From: an uncultured bacterium
GTDB taxonomy: Bacteria > Planctomycetota > UBA1135 > GCA-002686595
Length of the DNA: 64,000 nucleotides
NCBI GenBank assembly: GCA_938083085.1
Contig: CALLKX010000052.1
Span: forward strand, 62,001-126,000
Direction of reading: 5' to 3'
The first letter of the stretch is position 1. Each line of letters begins with the position of its first letter. The notes beneath the pieces are model-generated. The model saw only the letters and a program-made list of their open reading frames with translations. It was not told the DNA's origin and made no database searches. The position numbers were made by a program, and so were the translations under genes. Below are positions 1 through 10,325 of this stretch, one piece after another.

Positions 1-385
1 CGAACATCGGGGTCAGCGGAGGCCTCCTCCCCTCACCGCGCAGGGCGGCACCCTCAATCCGAACGTCACCCGTGGGGTCGAGGGAGATCACCTCGCCAGG
101 GAGGCCGATGACGCGCTTGATGGAGGCACCTCCCCCCACGCCGGTGAACGCCACGATGTCGAAGCGCTCGAGCGGGTCCACGTCGTAGCGCAGGAAGACC
201 CACTCGCCGGTCTCGACCGTGGGCGCCATCGAACCAGACACGACCGGGAAGAACCAGCCCACCTTAGCCTTGAAGAGGACCGCCGAGACCCCGGCGAGGA
301 TGACCCCGATCGCCAGCCGCCCCAGCAAGCGTCGCCGGCCGACGCGGCCCCCGCCGCTCGCCGTGCTCTCCCGGGAGGACTCCAT
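1..385 (-). CDS. lepB: Signal peptidase I (S26 family), 3' part cut by window edge
   Basis: Minus-strand translation from ATG at 385: MESSRESTASGGG...VSGSMAPTVETGEWVFLRYDVDPLERFDIVAFTG...SIKRVIGLPGEVISL. SGSMAPT catalytic Ser and KRVIGLPGE Lys motifs; one N-terminal TM. Not in the ORF list because it runs off the window. Confidence 0.9.
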   Translation of the reverse strand, partial: MESSRESTASGGGRVGRRRLLGRLAIGVILAGVSAVLFKAKVGWFFPVVSGSMAPTVETGEWVFLRYDVDPLERFDIVAFTGVGGGASIKRVIGLPGEVISLDPTGDVRIEGAALRGEGRRPPLTPMF

Positions 386-1758
386 CAGCGCATGGCGATC
401 TCACGCGCCACGAAGATGTAGATCGCCGAGCCAGAGACGTCCGAGAGGGCGATGAGGAAGGGGCCTGCGACCACCGCCGGGTCGATCCCCAGGCGGCGGC
501 ACGCGATCGGAATGATGCCGCCGAGCATCGCTGCCCAGGCCACGGCCGCGAAGACCGCGCACCCGACCGCGGCGCCGAGACCAGGGGTACCCGCCTCGAT
601 GAAGCCTGCCACGAGCCACGTCGCGACCCCGCAAAGAGCGCCGATCAGGGTCCCTACGCCCCACTCGGTGAGGAACACCGACCACTCACGATCCTCGTCT
701 ACCTCACCTGTGGCGAAGCCGCGGACGAAGATGGTCGAGGACTGGATCCCGACGTTGCCCGCGAGCCCGACGATCAGCGGCAGGTACCGGAGGATCGCCT
801 GCTGGACGCCGCTCTCCCCGCCCTCCGTGCCATGGCCGAGCCCGATGGCGAGAATCTTGGCGCTCGCGAGGCCCGCGAGCACGGTGAGCCCCATCAGCGG
901 CAGGCGTTGACGAACCCGCACCAGGACCGGCAGGCGGGTCTGCTGCTGGTCCGAGCCGACGCCGACCAGCAGCGCGAGGTCCTCATCGACCTCCTCTTCG
1001 AGGATCGCCGCTGCGTCCTCCGCGGAGATGACCCCGAGCATCCCGCCGGCGTCGTCGACCACCGCCACCGACTGGAGCCCGTACTTGGCCATCAGCTGGG
1101 CGACGCCCTCCTGATCCTCCTCCACCGCGACGACGAACGGCTCGCACATCACCTCCTCAACGGGGGAGTGGATGGTGTGCGTCAGCAGAGCTCGGTCGGA
1201 CAGGTAGCCGATCGGCCGGCGCTGCTGATCGAGGACGAAGACACCGACCTCCGACTCGATGTCCTCGGCGCCCTTGCGGACGCTCTTGACCACGTCTCCC
1301 ACGCGCTCACCCGGCTTGGTGACCACGAAGTCGGTGGCCATGATGCCCCCCGCGCTTTCGGGGTCGAAGCTGATCAGGGTCCGGAGGGCATCGGCGGTGG
1401 CCGGGGAAAGGCGCTCGAGGGCGTCGTTGGCCACCCGGTCGTCGGCCTCGATGAGCACGTCGGCCGCCTCGTCGGAGGGGAGCTCTTCCAGGACCTGGGT
1501 CAGGAGGCGAGCGTCCAGGGGCGCGATCAGCTCCTGAGTCAGGGCCTCATCAGCGTGCTCCAGGATCGACGCCTGGCAGTTGGGAGGCATGGCCCCAAAG
1601 ACGAGGCTGCGGTCGCGATCCTCCGTGTCCCGGAGCCACTCCACGGCGTCTGCGGGGTGGACATCGACGAGCAGCACCGCAGCCCGTGCGGGCGATTCCG
1701 CAAGGACCTCACGGAAGGCATTCTCCGCGGCCTCGAGGCTCGGGTCGGGGGCGGTCAT
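385..1758 (-). CDS. mgtE: Magnesium transporter MgtE
   Basis: MgtE N domain repeats, tandem CBS domains (VVDDAGGMLGVISAEDA), C-terminal TM domain with GNVGIQSSTIFVRG. Stop overlaps lepB start (TGATG). Confidence 0.93.
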   Translation of the reverse strand: MTAPDPSLEAAENAFREVLAESPARAAVLLVDVHPADAVEWLRDTEDRDRSLVFGAMPPNCQASILEHADEALTQELIAPLDARLLTQVLEELPSDEAADVLIEADDRVANDALERLSPATADALRTLISFDPESAGGIMATDFVVTKPGERVGDVVKSVRKGAEDIESEVGVFVLDQQRRPIGYLSDRALLTHTIHSPVEEVMCEPFVVAVEEDQEGVAQLMAKYGLQSVAVVDDAGGMLGVISAEDAAAILEEEVDEDLALLVGVGSDQQQTRLPVLVRVRQRLPLMGLTVLAGLASAKILAIGLGHGTEGGESGVQQAILRYLPLIVGLAGNVGIQSSTIFVRGFATGEVDEDREWSVFLTEWGVGTLIGALCGVATWLVAGFIEAGTPGLGAAVGCAVFAAVAWAAMLGGIIPIACRRLGIDPAVVAGPFLIALSDVSGSAIYIFVAREIAMR

Positions 1759-1919
1759 GAATGCTCGGAGCGAGCGCCGGGGAGCGCGGGGCGGGCGGAC
1801 GAAGAAATCAGTTCCTGAGAGGTCTCAGGGGAGGCCAAACGGAAGCGGACGGACGGGCTAAGATACGTGACGGCGCAGGGGGCGACCAACTCCCCGATCC
1901 CGCTCCTGCCCAACAGCTG

Positions 1920-3143
1920 ATGATGGAAACCAACGGCCAGGCCAATGACGCACTGATCCACGACTGGAATGACGAGGACCCCGCCGGGTTCGGGGAAATT
2001 CAGCTGGTGGACGAGACCCTGCGGGACGGCCTGCAGAGCCCCAGCGCCCTCGACCCGAGCCTGGCCGACAAGATCGAGCTGGTCCACATGATGGACCAGC
2101 TGGGGATCAACGCGGCCAATATCGGCCTCCCCGGAGCCGGGGACCGCGCCCGCGATCACATCCTCGAGCTCGCCAGGACCATGAAGGATCTCTCCATCAC
2201 GCCCAACGTGGCGTGCCGGACGATGATCGGCGACATCGAGCCCGCCGCCGAGATCCAGCAGCAGGTCGGCGCGCCTCTGGAGGTCTGCGCCTTCATCGGC
2301 TCCAGCCCGATCCGGTTCTACACCGAGAACTGGGAACTCGAGCGCATGGTCCAGCTCTCGAGCGACGCGGTCGCCTTCGCCGTCAAAGAGGACATGCCGG
2401 TCATGTTCGTGACCGAGGACACCACCCGGGCGAAGCCCGAGACCCTACGCGCGCTCTACGGGGCCGCCATCGACGCCGGCGCCTCGCGCCTGTGCGTCTG
2501 CGACACCTGCGGCCACGCGACCCCCACCGGCGTCCGGCGCCTGGTGAAGTTCGTGCGGGAGATCGCGGATGAGCGCGGCGCGGACGTGGAGATCGACTGG
2601 CACGGGCACCGCGACCGCGGCTTCGGGCTGATCAACGCGCTCGTCGCCATCGAGGCCGGCGCGAGCCGAATCCACGGGACGGCCCTCGGCGTCGGTGAGC
2701 GCGCGGGCAACACGGAGATGGACATGCTCCTGGTGAACCTCGGCCTCGTGGGCTGGATCGACCGGGACCTCACGGCCCTCGGCGCCTACGTCAAGAAGGC
2801 CTCCGAGTGCATCGGCATCCCCTTCCCCGACAACTACCCGGTCTTCGGTAGCGACGCCTTCGAGACGGCCACCGGCGTCCACGCGGCAGCCGTGGTCAAG
2901 GCCTTCCGCAAGGGTGACTCCTGGCTCGCGGACCGCGTCTACTCGGGCGTACCGGCGGCCATGGTCGGCCTCGAGCAGCGCATCCTCGTGGGCCCCATGA
3001 GCGGCAAGTCGAACGTCAGCTGGGTCCTCGAGAAGAACGGCGTCGAGGCCGATGAGGGCACCGTGGCGCGCGTGCTCGAGTTCGCCAAGAGCTCGGCGAG
3101 GAACCTGACCGACGCCGAGGTGGTCGAGGTCGCTCGCGCCTGA
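1920..3143 (+). CDS. 2-isopropylmalate synthase / homocitrate synthase-like (HMGL-like) protein
   Basis: VDETLRDGLQSP motif, DTCGHATP, HGHRDRGFGLINALVAIEAGASRIHGTALGVGERAGNTEMD: DRE-TIM metallolyase signature. Start ATG 1920 or 1923. Confidence 0.85.
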   Translation: MMETNGQANDALIHDWNDEDPAGFGEIQLVDETLRDGLQSPSALDPSLADKIELVHMMDQLGINAANIGLPGAGDRARDHILELARTMKDLSITPNVACRTMIGDIEPAAEIQQQVGAPLEVCAFIGSSPIRFYTENWELERMVQLSSDAVAFAVKEDMPVMFVTEDTTRAKPETLRALYGAAIDAGASRLCVCDTCGHATPTGVRRLVKFVREIADERGADVEIDWHGHRDRGFGLINALVAIEAGASRIHGTALGVGERAGNTEMDMLLVNLGLVGWIDRDLTALGAYVKKASECIGIPFPDNYPVFGSDAFETATGVHAAAVVKAFRKGDSWLADRVYSGVPAAMVGLEQRILVGPMSGKSNVSWVLEKNGVEADEGTVARVLEFAKSSARNLTDAEVVEVARA

Positions 3144-3173
3144 GGCGCGGCGCGGACGAGCCGAGGGAGGGAG

Positions 3174-3701
3174 TCAGGGCGAGGTCCAGCGCAGGACGCG
3201 CGTGACCGTGCCGTCCCCATGGGACCGCTCCCCCGCGGGCTCCATCCCGACCTTCGCGAGGACCCCCAGGGACGCGGCGTTCTCGGCGGCGACGGTGGCG
3301 ATGATCTCCGCCAGGCCGAGGCGCTCCGCGCCGTGGGCCAACATCCCCCGGGCAGCCTCCGTGGCGAGCCCCCTGCCCCAGCAGGACCGCAAGAGGGCGT
3401 ACTTGAGCTCATCCTCTGCCTGGCCTCCCGGCCTCACGATCCCGCAGAAGCCGACGACCTCGTGGGTCTCGGTCAACATCAACGCCGCCATCCCGTAGCC
3501 CCGCGCCGCGTAGTTGCCGTCGGTAACCTCGACCCACCGCGCGGCATCTTCGGGGGTCAGGGGCTCCCCGTCATCCACCCAACGGACGGTCTCCCGGTCC
3601 CCGTAGACCGCGAGGAGCGCCGCCACGTGCTCGGGCCCCAGCCGACAGGCCGTGAGCCGGTCCGTCTGGAAGAGGATCTGATGCCCTAGAGGCTGATCCA
3701 C
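3174..3701 (-). CDS. GNAT family N-acetyltransferase
   Basis: LFQTDRLTACRLGPEHV...VGFCGIVRPGG...ELKYALLRSCWGRGLATEA: RimJ/RimL-type GNAT. GTG start inferred at 3701, overlapping the end of the exchanger gene. Confidence 0.8.
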   Translation of the reverse strand: MDQPLGHQILFQTDRLTACRLGPEHVAALLAVYGDRETVRWVDDGEPLTPEDAARWVEVTDGNYAARGYGMAALMLTETHEVVGFCGIVRPGGQAEDELKYALLRSCWGRGLATEAARGMLAHGAERLGLAEIIATVAAENAASLGVLAKVGMEPAGERSHGDGTVTRVLRWTSP

Positions 3702-4654
3702 AGGACGTAGCCGAGCCAACCGCCCAGCATCAGGCCCGCCCGCAGACGAGCCGCGCGACCGCGGAAGACCGTCGGCGCGAGGACGAGGACCAGGGCGAAG
3801 ATCACGTTCACCGGGAAGTCCCTGTCCAGCGACCGCTCCACGGCCGCGGACCACGCCTCCTGCCCGCCCGGAGCCTCTCCGAAGGGCGCGACGAGGGCTG
3901 CGACTCCGACCACGGCCAGGGTGTTGAAGACGTTGCTGCCGACGATGTTCCCGAGGCCGATCTCCGTGTGCCCCTTGCGAGCGCTCACGACGCCGGCCGC
4001 GAGCTCGGGGAGCGAGGTGCCCAGGGCGAGGATCAGGAGCCCCACCACGCCGTCCTTGAGCCCGAGGACCTCGGCGACCCCCGTGGCGCCCATGAGGACC
4101 AGGCGAGCCCCGGCCAGGATGGCGACGGCGCCGAGGATGACGCGCAACCAGGGATAGGGGGCGTGGGTCTCGCCCGACTGGATGTCCGCCGCAGGAGAGT
4201 CCTCGCCGCGACCGCGGAACAGGATCAGCTCCAGCGTGTACGCCACGAAGACCGCCAGCATCACGGCGCCCTCCACCCGGGTGATCCGCCCGTCGCTCAG
4301 GACGAAGTAGAGGCCCGCGAGGGAGAGCAGCAGCGGCAGGCTCTCGCGGATGGACAGCCGGCCGACCAGGGCCCTCGGCAAGATCAGACCGACCGTCCCC
4401 AGCACCAGCCCGGCGTTGGCCACGTTGGAGCCCAGGACGTTGTCCACGGCCACGCCCGGCCGACCATCCATCGCCGCGAGGGTAGAGACGACCACCTCGG
4501 GGAGCGAGGTCCCCCAGGCGACGACGGTGAGGCCGACCACCCACGGGTTGATCCCCAGCTTGGTGGCGAGCGTGGCTCCCCCCTCCACGAGAGAGTCCGC
4601 GCCCTTCGCCAGCAGGACGAAGCCGAGCAGGAGAAACGCGACGTCGAGCAGCAT
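3686..4654 (-). CDS. Calcium/sodium antiporter (CaCA family, YrbG-like)
   Basis: Two repeats with GADSLVEGG..WGTSLPE and GTSLPELAAG..IGLGNIVGSNVFN. Confidence 0.92.
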   Translation of the reverse strand: MLLDVAFLLLGFVLLAKGADSLVEGGATLATKLGINPWVVGLTVVAWGTSLPEVVVSTLAAMDGRPGVAVDNVLGSNVANAGLVLGTVGLILPRALVGRLSIRESLPLLLSLAGLYFVLSDGRITRVEGAVMLAVFVAYTLELILFRGRGEDSPAADIQSGETHAPYPWLRVILGAVAILAGARLVLMGATGVAEVLGLKDGVVGLLILALGTSLPELAAGVVSARKGHTEIGLGNIVGSNVFNTLAVVGVAALVAPFGEAPGGQEAWSAAVERSLDRDFPVNVIFALVLVLAPTVFRGRAARLRAGLMLGGWLGYVLWISL

Positions 4655-4765
4655 GGCACGGAGGCTACCGCCCGCCGTCTGGAAGCACCCGCTCGAACGG
4701 CAAACTCTCCAGACACCGCCGGCGCGGGTCTAGGCCCCCGAAGGCCAGGGCGCCATACTCCTGGA

Positions 4766-5491
4766 ATGAGCGCTCCCGTGATCGCCGTCAACGGCCTCTA
4801 CCACGCGGAGGATCCGATGCTGCGCCTCCGGCAGCGTTATCCCGACGCCGTGCGGCGTGCCGGCGGGGTCCCCGTGGCCCTCGCCCCCATGCTCGACGCC
4901 GAGGGCCGCCTCGAGGAGTTGGAGGCCGTCCTCGAGCGCGTGGACGGTCTGGTGCTGACAGGCGGCGACGACTTCGTCACCGAGGGGCTCGGCCTCGGCC
5001 CCACCCATCCCGCGGCGGAGGTGACCGAGGACTCGAAGCAGGGCTACGACCTCGCCTTGACCCGCCTCGCCCTCGAGCGGGACCTGCCCATCCTCGGGAT
5101 CTGCTACGGCATGCAGTGCCTCGGCCTGGCGGGGGGTGCGACGCTCTGGCAAGACCTCCCCTCTCAGCGCCCTGGCGAGATCCATCACGCCGCCAGCGCG
5201 ATCCACTCCGTGCGCCCCGAGCCCAATTCGAAACTCGCCGGAATGATGGGCCTAGACCCCGCGAACGTCGTGTCCAGGCACCATCAAGCACTCCGAACCG
5301 TCCCGCCCCCTTGGATCACGTCCGCGGTGGACGAGGAGGGTCTGGTGGAAGCCATCGAACACCCTGACCGATCGTTCGTGATCGGTATTCAATGGCACCC
5401 TGAACTCAGCCCCGGCGAATCCGTTCACGAGGCGCTCTTCCGCGGCCTCATCGAAGCTGCGCGCGCCCTCCCTCGACCGGCCCAAAGATGA
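4766..5491 (+). CDS. Gamma-glutamyl-gamma-aminobutyrate hydrolase family (class I amidotransferase, peptidase C26)
   Basis: VDGLVLTGGDDF, LGICYGMQCLGLAGG (nucleophile Cys), IGIQWHPE motif. Confidence 0.88.
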   Translation: MSAPVIAVNGLYHAEDPMLRLRQRYPDAVRRAGGVPVALAPMLDAEGRLEELEAVLERVDGLVLTGGDDFVTEGLGLGPTHPAAEVTEDSKQGYDLALTRLALERDLPILGICYGMQCLGLAGGATLWQDLPSQRPGEIHHAASAIHSVRPEPNSKLAGMMGLDPANVVSRHHQALRTVPPPWITSAVDEEGLVEAIEHPDRSFVIGIQWHPELSPGESVHEALFRGLIEAARALPRPAQR

Positions 5492-6939
5492 AGTACGGCA
5501 AGATCACCCCTGAAGAAGCGGCCCGCCTGGCACGCATGGACAAGTTCAGGATCCTCGGCCTCACCGTGAGCGCGGTCCTCATCGGCGCCCTCTACCTCTA
5601 CTCCCACGCGAGGACCCTCGCCGAGCAAGAGAAGCTGAAGAATGAGGCTGCCGAGGAGGCCGTCGAGCCCGAGGGAGTGGTCCAGCGGATCCCCTTCGAC
5701 CAGCCGGAGATCCTGGCGCAGATCGAGGACGCCACCGAGACACAGCAGGAGTTCCTCAAGTCCACTCCGCTCCAGGAGGTCTTCTCCTACGCTCGGCTCC
5801 AGACCAGGAAGGCCCTGGAGTCCGCGGGGATGCGGACGCTGGACGCTGAGCTCACCGGCGAGCTGATGGCCGATCCTGCGGCCCACCGCCTTGAGCCCGT
5901 CCTCCTGCGCGGTCAGATCCTCGACGTCTCCCAGCGACAGAGTTCGGGCGGGGAGCGCCCCGGTTGGATGGGGAGCGTGCTCACCGACGACGGTTCGCTC
6001 GGCTACTTTCTCGTGGCCAACGCGCCGAAGCTCCAGGGCGCACCCGATGCCCCCCAGTCCCTACGCCGCGGGGACTTCGTCCGAATCGACGGCCTCTTCC
6101 ACAAGATCTACCGAGCCCCCGTCCCCGACGCGATCGGTTCGGAGGCGCTACAGTCCGCGAGCGGTCCGCTGATCCTGGGCTACGGCGCATCCCCGTCGAC
6201 CCCGGCGGTGCCGGACGCCGATGAGATCACCGAAGAGTGGTCTCGCGCCCTCCTGCTCGGGCTCGACTCCGTCATCGATGACGAGATCGCCCGGACCTTC
6301 GAGGAGGACGCCTTTGATCTCCAACAGTGGGGGCTGTTGGCGTACGCAAAGCTGAAGGGCGGCGAGACCGACTGGGACGCCGCCGCGGAACTCAACCAGG
6401 AGGTCCTGACCAAGATCTACGAGGACGGCGATGAGTTCCGTGGGACGCCGTTCCGGATTCCCGTCAGCATCAACCTGGACACCTACTCCACCACCGTGGA
6501 GGACAACCCCCTTCGGCTCGAGCGCGTGACCCGGGGTTGGATCGGCAACAACAACTGGAAGGGCGCGGTCAAGACCATCAAGTGGGTCGGCCCGTTTGTC
6601 CGCCGTGACCTCGTACGAGAGCAAGGCCTGAAGGGCGCCGATGACGCCCACCGCTACGTGGAGGCCAAGGGGTACTTCTTCAGGAACATCCTCTTCACCA
6701 ACAAGGCAGGGGAACCTCGCCGGTCGCCCGTCTTCGTCCTTCACGACCTGGAGGTCTTCCAGCTCAAGGGCTCCAACCCGGTGGCCCCCATCGCGATGAT
6801 CGTCGTCGGAGCGACCTTCTTCATGGTGATCGCGATCTTCCTCCTGCTTCGTGCCGACCGGCGTAAGAGCGAGCGCCTGCGAGTGGACATGGTCCGCCGC
6901 CGCCGCAAGCGCGAGGGCCGCGAAGCCGGCGCCGTCTGA
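5488..6939 (+). CDS. Hypothetical protein with N- and C-terminal TM helices
   Basis: Long ORF, coding-like GC3, overlaps previous stop; TM segments ILGLTVSAVLIGALYLY and PIAMIVVGATFFMVIAIFLLL. Confidence 0.75.
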   Translation: MKYGKITPEEAARLARMDKFRILGLTVSAVLIGALYLYSHARTLAEQEKLKNEAAEEAVEPEGVVQRIPFDQPEILAQIEDATETQQEFLKSTPLQEVFSYARLQTRKALESAGMRTLDAELTGELMADPAAHRLEPVLLRGQILDVSQRQSSGGERPGWMGSVLTDDGSLGYFLVANAPKLQGAPDAPQSLRRGDFVRIDGLFHKIYRAPVPDAIGSEALQSASGPLILGYGASPSTPAVPDADEITEEWSRALLLGLDSVIDDEIARTFEEDAFDLQQWGLLAYAKLKGGETDWDAAAELNQEVLTKIYEDGDEFRGTPFRIPVSINLDTYSTTVEDNPLRLERVTRGWIGNNNWKGAVKTIKWVGPFVRRDLVREQGLKGADDAHRYVEAKGYFFRNILFTNKAGEPRRSPVFVLHDLEVFQLKGSNPVAPIAMIVVGATFFMVIAIFLLLRADRRKSERLRVDMVRRRRKREGREAGAV

Positions 6940-6955
6940 CGCCGGAAGACCTCAG

Positions 6956-8032
6956 ATGTCTTCCGTTTCAATCTCCCTCACAGGCGAGAGCCGCCGTTAC
7001 GACGTCCTCGTGGGCGCCGGGATCTCGGCAGACGCCCGGGGCCATCAGCACGGGCGCGACCGGGTGGCGGTGCTCGCCGACCGCCGGGTGACCGCCCTTC
7101 ACGGCCCCCTGCTCGACGGGGCCCCGACCCTCGAGGTGGAGGCCGGTGAGTCCCTGAAGACGATGGACGGTCTCGGCCGAGCGCTGGAGTTCTGCGCAGC
7201 GTCCGGGCTCTCGAGACGCTCGCTGCTGATCGCCTACGGAGGCGGGACCGTGGGGGACCTTGGCGGGCTGGCGGCCTCGCTCTTCAAGCGCGGCATCGAC
7301 GTCCTCCAGGTCCCGACGACCCTGCTGGCGCAGGTCGACGCGTCCGTGGGCGGCAAGACCGCCATCAACCTCCCTTCAGGGAAGAACCTCGCAGGGACCT
7401 TCCACCAACCCGCCGGCGTCCTGTGCGACACCAACCTGCTCGTCACGCTCGATGACGCGGAGCTCTCGAGCGGCCTGGGCGAAGTCATCAAGACGGCCAT
7501 CATCGGCGGCGATGAGACCCTCACCCTCGTCGAGCGCCTCACCCCGCAGCTTCTCGACCGGGACCCTGCGGCCCTCGCGGAGATCGTCGAGGCCTGCGTG
7601 CGCGTGAAGGCTCGGGTGGTGCTCTCCGACCACGAGGAGCGCGGACCGCGCCGCGTCCTCAACCTCGGGCACACCTTCGCGCACGCCATCGAGCACGCCG
7701 CGGGCTTCGGCGCCGTCCCCCACGGGGTCGCGGTCGGCGTCGGGCTCGCGCTCGCCGCGCACGCGTCGGAGCGAACCCTGGGGGCCCCGGGCTCGCTGAC
7801 AGAGCGCACGGTCCGGCTGCTCGACCGAGCGGGCTTACCGTGCTCGCTAGAGGCGCTCCGCGAGGCGTACGGGCTAGCTGGGCAGCTCACCCCTGCGGCC
7901 CTGCGTGACGGGTTGAACCACGACAAAAAGGGCCAGGTGGGGGCTCCCGAATTTGTGCTCGCACGGGGAGAAGGCGACGTGATCATGGGGCTCCACCTCG
8001 GCGAGGATCTCCTCTCTGAACTGCTCGCCTGA
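6956..8032 (+). CDS. aroB: 3-dehydroquinate synthase
   Basis: AYGGGTVGDLGGLAASLFKRGIDVLQVPTTLLAQVDASVGGKTAINLPSGKNLAGTFHQP; LNLGHTFAHAIEH. Confidence 0.96.
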   Translation: MSSVSISLTGESRRYDVLVGAGISADARGHQHGRDRVAVLADRRVTALHGPLLDGAPTLEVEAGESLKTMDGLGRALEFCAASGLSRRSLLIAYGGGTVGDLGGLAASLFKRGIDVLQVPTTLLAQVDASVGGKTAINLPSGKNLAGTFHQPAGVLCDTNLLVTLDDAELSSGLGEVIKTAIIGGDETLTLVERLTPQLLDRDPAALAEIVEACVRVKARVVLSDHEERGPRRVLNLGHTFAHAIEHAAGFGAVPHGVAVGVGLALAAHASERTLGAPGSLTERTVRLLDRAGLPCSLEALREAYGLAGQLTPAALRDGLNHDKKGQVGAPEFVLARGEGDVIMGLHLGEDLLSELLA

Positions 8033-8038
8033 CCGCTC

Positions 8039-9232
8039 GTGAAATCTGAATCCATCGACATTGCGAACGACGGGAACCTCTTCCCCCGTGAGGACCTGCT
8101 CGAGGCCGTGGCGCGTTCCGACTGGCGGGACCGAGAGGTCCCAGCCGCGACGTGGCTGTTGACCGGCGCCGGGATCGCACTGCTCGCCGCAGGCACCCCC
8201 ATCGCAGACATCTTGATCCGCTCGACCACCGAGTTCGCGGCGGGATCCGCCGGCCCGCTGGCGCCCTTCCACGCGGCTCTGGCAGCCATCGGTCGGGGTG
8301 GGCTCGGCATCGAGACCGCGGCCTTCCTGGCGTCCGCCCTGGCCGTTGGCGCCACGCTTCCGGCGCTCGGGCTCGCCCTCAAGGCTGCCGGGTTCAATGG
8401 CCGGGTCGCGTTCGCGGCGGCGTTGATTGCGGTGATGTCCCCGCTCCTGCTCATGCACGGCCGGCTCCCCTCCGACGGCCCGGTGGTCGCCCTGGGCAGC
8501 ACCCTGCTCCTCGCCTCCATCGCTGCGCCGCGGGACGCCGGCCGTCGCGGCCGGAAGGGCTACTTGATCCGGATCGCCGTCGTCGCGTGCATCCTCATGG
8601 CCGTCTGCGGCATGTCGAGGACGGCGGCCGCCCTCGAGGACGAGACCATCTTCGGCCGGTGGGTCGACCTCCTGCTGCTCGGCGGCGCGGCCCTGATCAT
8701 CGTCCCGCTCAGCTGGTTCCGGCAGCAGGAAGAGGCCCCGCCGCCGCGGTGGCTCGTGCTCTGGCTGGCCGTCAGCGCCGCGCTCGCCGTGCTCGCGGGC
8801 GCGCAGGCCGGCGCGGCCCTTGTCCCCGCGCTGGCGGTGCTCGTGGCGAACGCACTGGCACGCAGGGCGCGCCCCGATGGCGCCCTTCGCTGGGCGGGCA
8901 TGCTCGTCGGTGGGCAGCTCGCCCTCGCCGCCGTCGCCATCTCCCTGGCACCCGCAGACACCACCTTCTTCGCGGCGCTCAGCCACGGCGAGGTCCAAGC
9001 GGGGGACACCGTGATCGTCGAGAACCTCACCTCCGACGAGGCTTACCTGCTCCGGCGCAGGCTGGGAGCCACGGTGGTCGACGGCTCCCCCGCGGAGACC
9101 ACGGGGCGCGTCATGACCCTCGGGGGAGGAGCGGCCGCGTCCCTGTCCCTCGACGCGAGCACCGGAGAGGTCACGCCGCGAACACCCCGGACCGAGGCGA
9201 TGCTGCCGAGTGAAGATGACGGCGAAGACTGA
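8039..9232 (+). CDS. Hypothetical multi-TM membrane protein
   Basis: GTG start directly after aroB, many hydrophobic segments; overlaps next CDS. Confidence 0.7.
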   Translation: MKSESIDIANDGNLFPREDLLEAVARSDWRDREVPAATWLLTGAGIALLAAGTPIADILIRSTTEFAAGSAGPLAPFHAALAAIGRGGLGIETAAFLASALAVGATLPALGLALKAAGFNGRVAFAAALIAVMSPLLLMHGRLPSDGPVVALGSTLLLASIAAPRDAGRRGRKGYLIRIAVVACILMAVCGMSRTAAALEDETIFGRWVDLLLLGGAALIIVPLSWFRQQEEAPPPRWLVLWLAVSAALAVLAGAQAGAALVPALAVLVANALARRARPDGALRWAGMLVGGQLALAAVAISLAPADTTFFAALSHGEVQAGDTVIVENLTSDEAYLLRRRLGATVVDGSPAETTGRVMTLGGGAAASLSLDASTGEVTPRTPRTEAMLPSEDDGED

Positions 9233-10325
9233 CCCCTCCACCGGGAACGCCGACATGAGGCGACGCCGCCGACTGCTGCGGCGGCTCCGCCGCGTGGTTC
9301 GCGTCATCGAGGAACAGCACCGGATCCAGGACATCGGGTACGGGCTGCTGGTGGCCGCCCTCGCTATGGCCTCACCCTCGGCGGCTCCGTACACGGGGGG
9401 TGATGAGGCCGCTCGCCGCCTCGACGGTGAGGCGGAGGTGTTGACCCAGGGGCTCCTCTACCCCCTCGCGAGCGGCTTGCTCGAGGTGGTCGACGGCATC
9501 GACGGGGCCACCGCCATCCGGATGCTCGCCGCCCTCTGCCTCGGTGCGGCGTTCATGCTCACCCTGGCCCTCCTGCGCGGCCTCGGCTTCCGGCGGACCG
9601 CCAGCCTCCCGGCCACGATCGCCGCCTTCGCTGTCCCCTACAGCTGGAACGGCGCGACCTCTCCCATCGACTATGCGCCGGGGATGCTGGGGGCGAGCCT
9701 GCTGCTCTGGTCCCTCTTCCGGCAGCCCCAGTCGAGCCGGCGCGGCTACCAATGGCGTGCGATCATCTGCTTCGGGGCCGCCTACATGCTCCACATGGAG
9801 CTCGTCCTGCTCATCCCCGCCACCGCCTGGGCCGTGGCGCGACACCCCGACTATCAGCGCGAGGCGCAGGTGACAGCCCTCTCCGTGGTCGCCGTCCTCG
9901 CGATGTCCATCTCCATCGGGCTCGCAGGTCCGTCGGAGTCCATGAGGGTCGATCACCTCGTGACCCGCGTCCTCGCAGGCGCCAACGGCCCCTCTCCGGA
10001 GGCCTGGCTCAAGTGGCTGATCGCGGCGCCCATTGGCTTCGGCGCGAGCCTCTTCGGGATCTACCAGCTCATCCTCGCCCAGCGAAGCGCTGAGGCCCAG
10101 CGGGCCCCGGTGTGGATCGTCGCCTGGTGCCTCCCGTTCCTGGCGCCCATCGTCGCGGGATCGCCCGAGTTCCAACCGATCTCGCCCTACCTCATTCCCG
10201 CCGGCGCTCTGGGCATCGCGGAATGGCTCAACCGGCAGGGCTCGGCGAGGCTTGAGGCCCGGCTAGGCACGGGCATGGTCCTGGCTCAGATCGCCCTGAC
10301 AGCCGCCGTGCTCCTGCTCCGCTAA
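9210..10325 (+). CDS. Hypothetical multi-TM membrane protein
   Basis: Multiple TM helices; overlaps the upstream membrane ORF, suggesting translational coupling. Confidence 0.7.
   Translation: MKMTAKTDPSTGNADMRRRRRLLRRLRRVVRVIEEQHRIQDIGYGLLVAALAMASPSAAPYTGGDEAARRLDGEAEVLTQGLLYPLASGLLEVVDGIDGATAIRMLAALCLGAAFMLTLALLRGLGFRRTASLPATIAAFAVPYSWNGATSPIDYAPGMLGASLLLWSLFRQPQSSRRGYQWRAIICFGAAYMLHMELVLLIPATAWAVARHPDYQREAQVTALSVVAVLAMSISIGLAGPSESMRVDHLVTRVLAGANGPSPEAWLKWLIAAPIGFGASLFGIYQLILAQRSAEAQRAPVWIVAWCLPFLAPIVAGSPEFQPISPYLIPAGALGIAEWLNRQGSARLEARLGTGMVLAQIALTAAVLLLR

Noticed and set aside
3968-4765. Upstream extension of the C26 amidotransferase ORF
   Set aside because: The extension lies antisense to the exchanger gene and is low-complexity; the amidotransferase begins at MSAPVIAVNG (4766).
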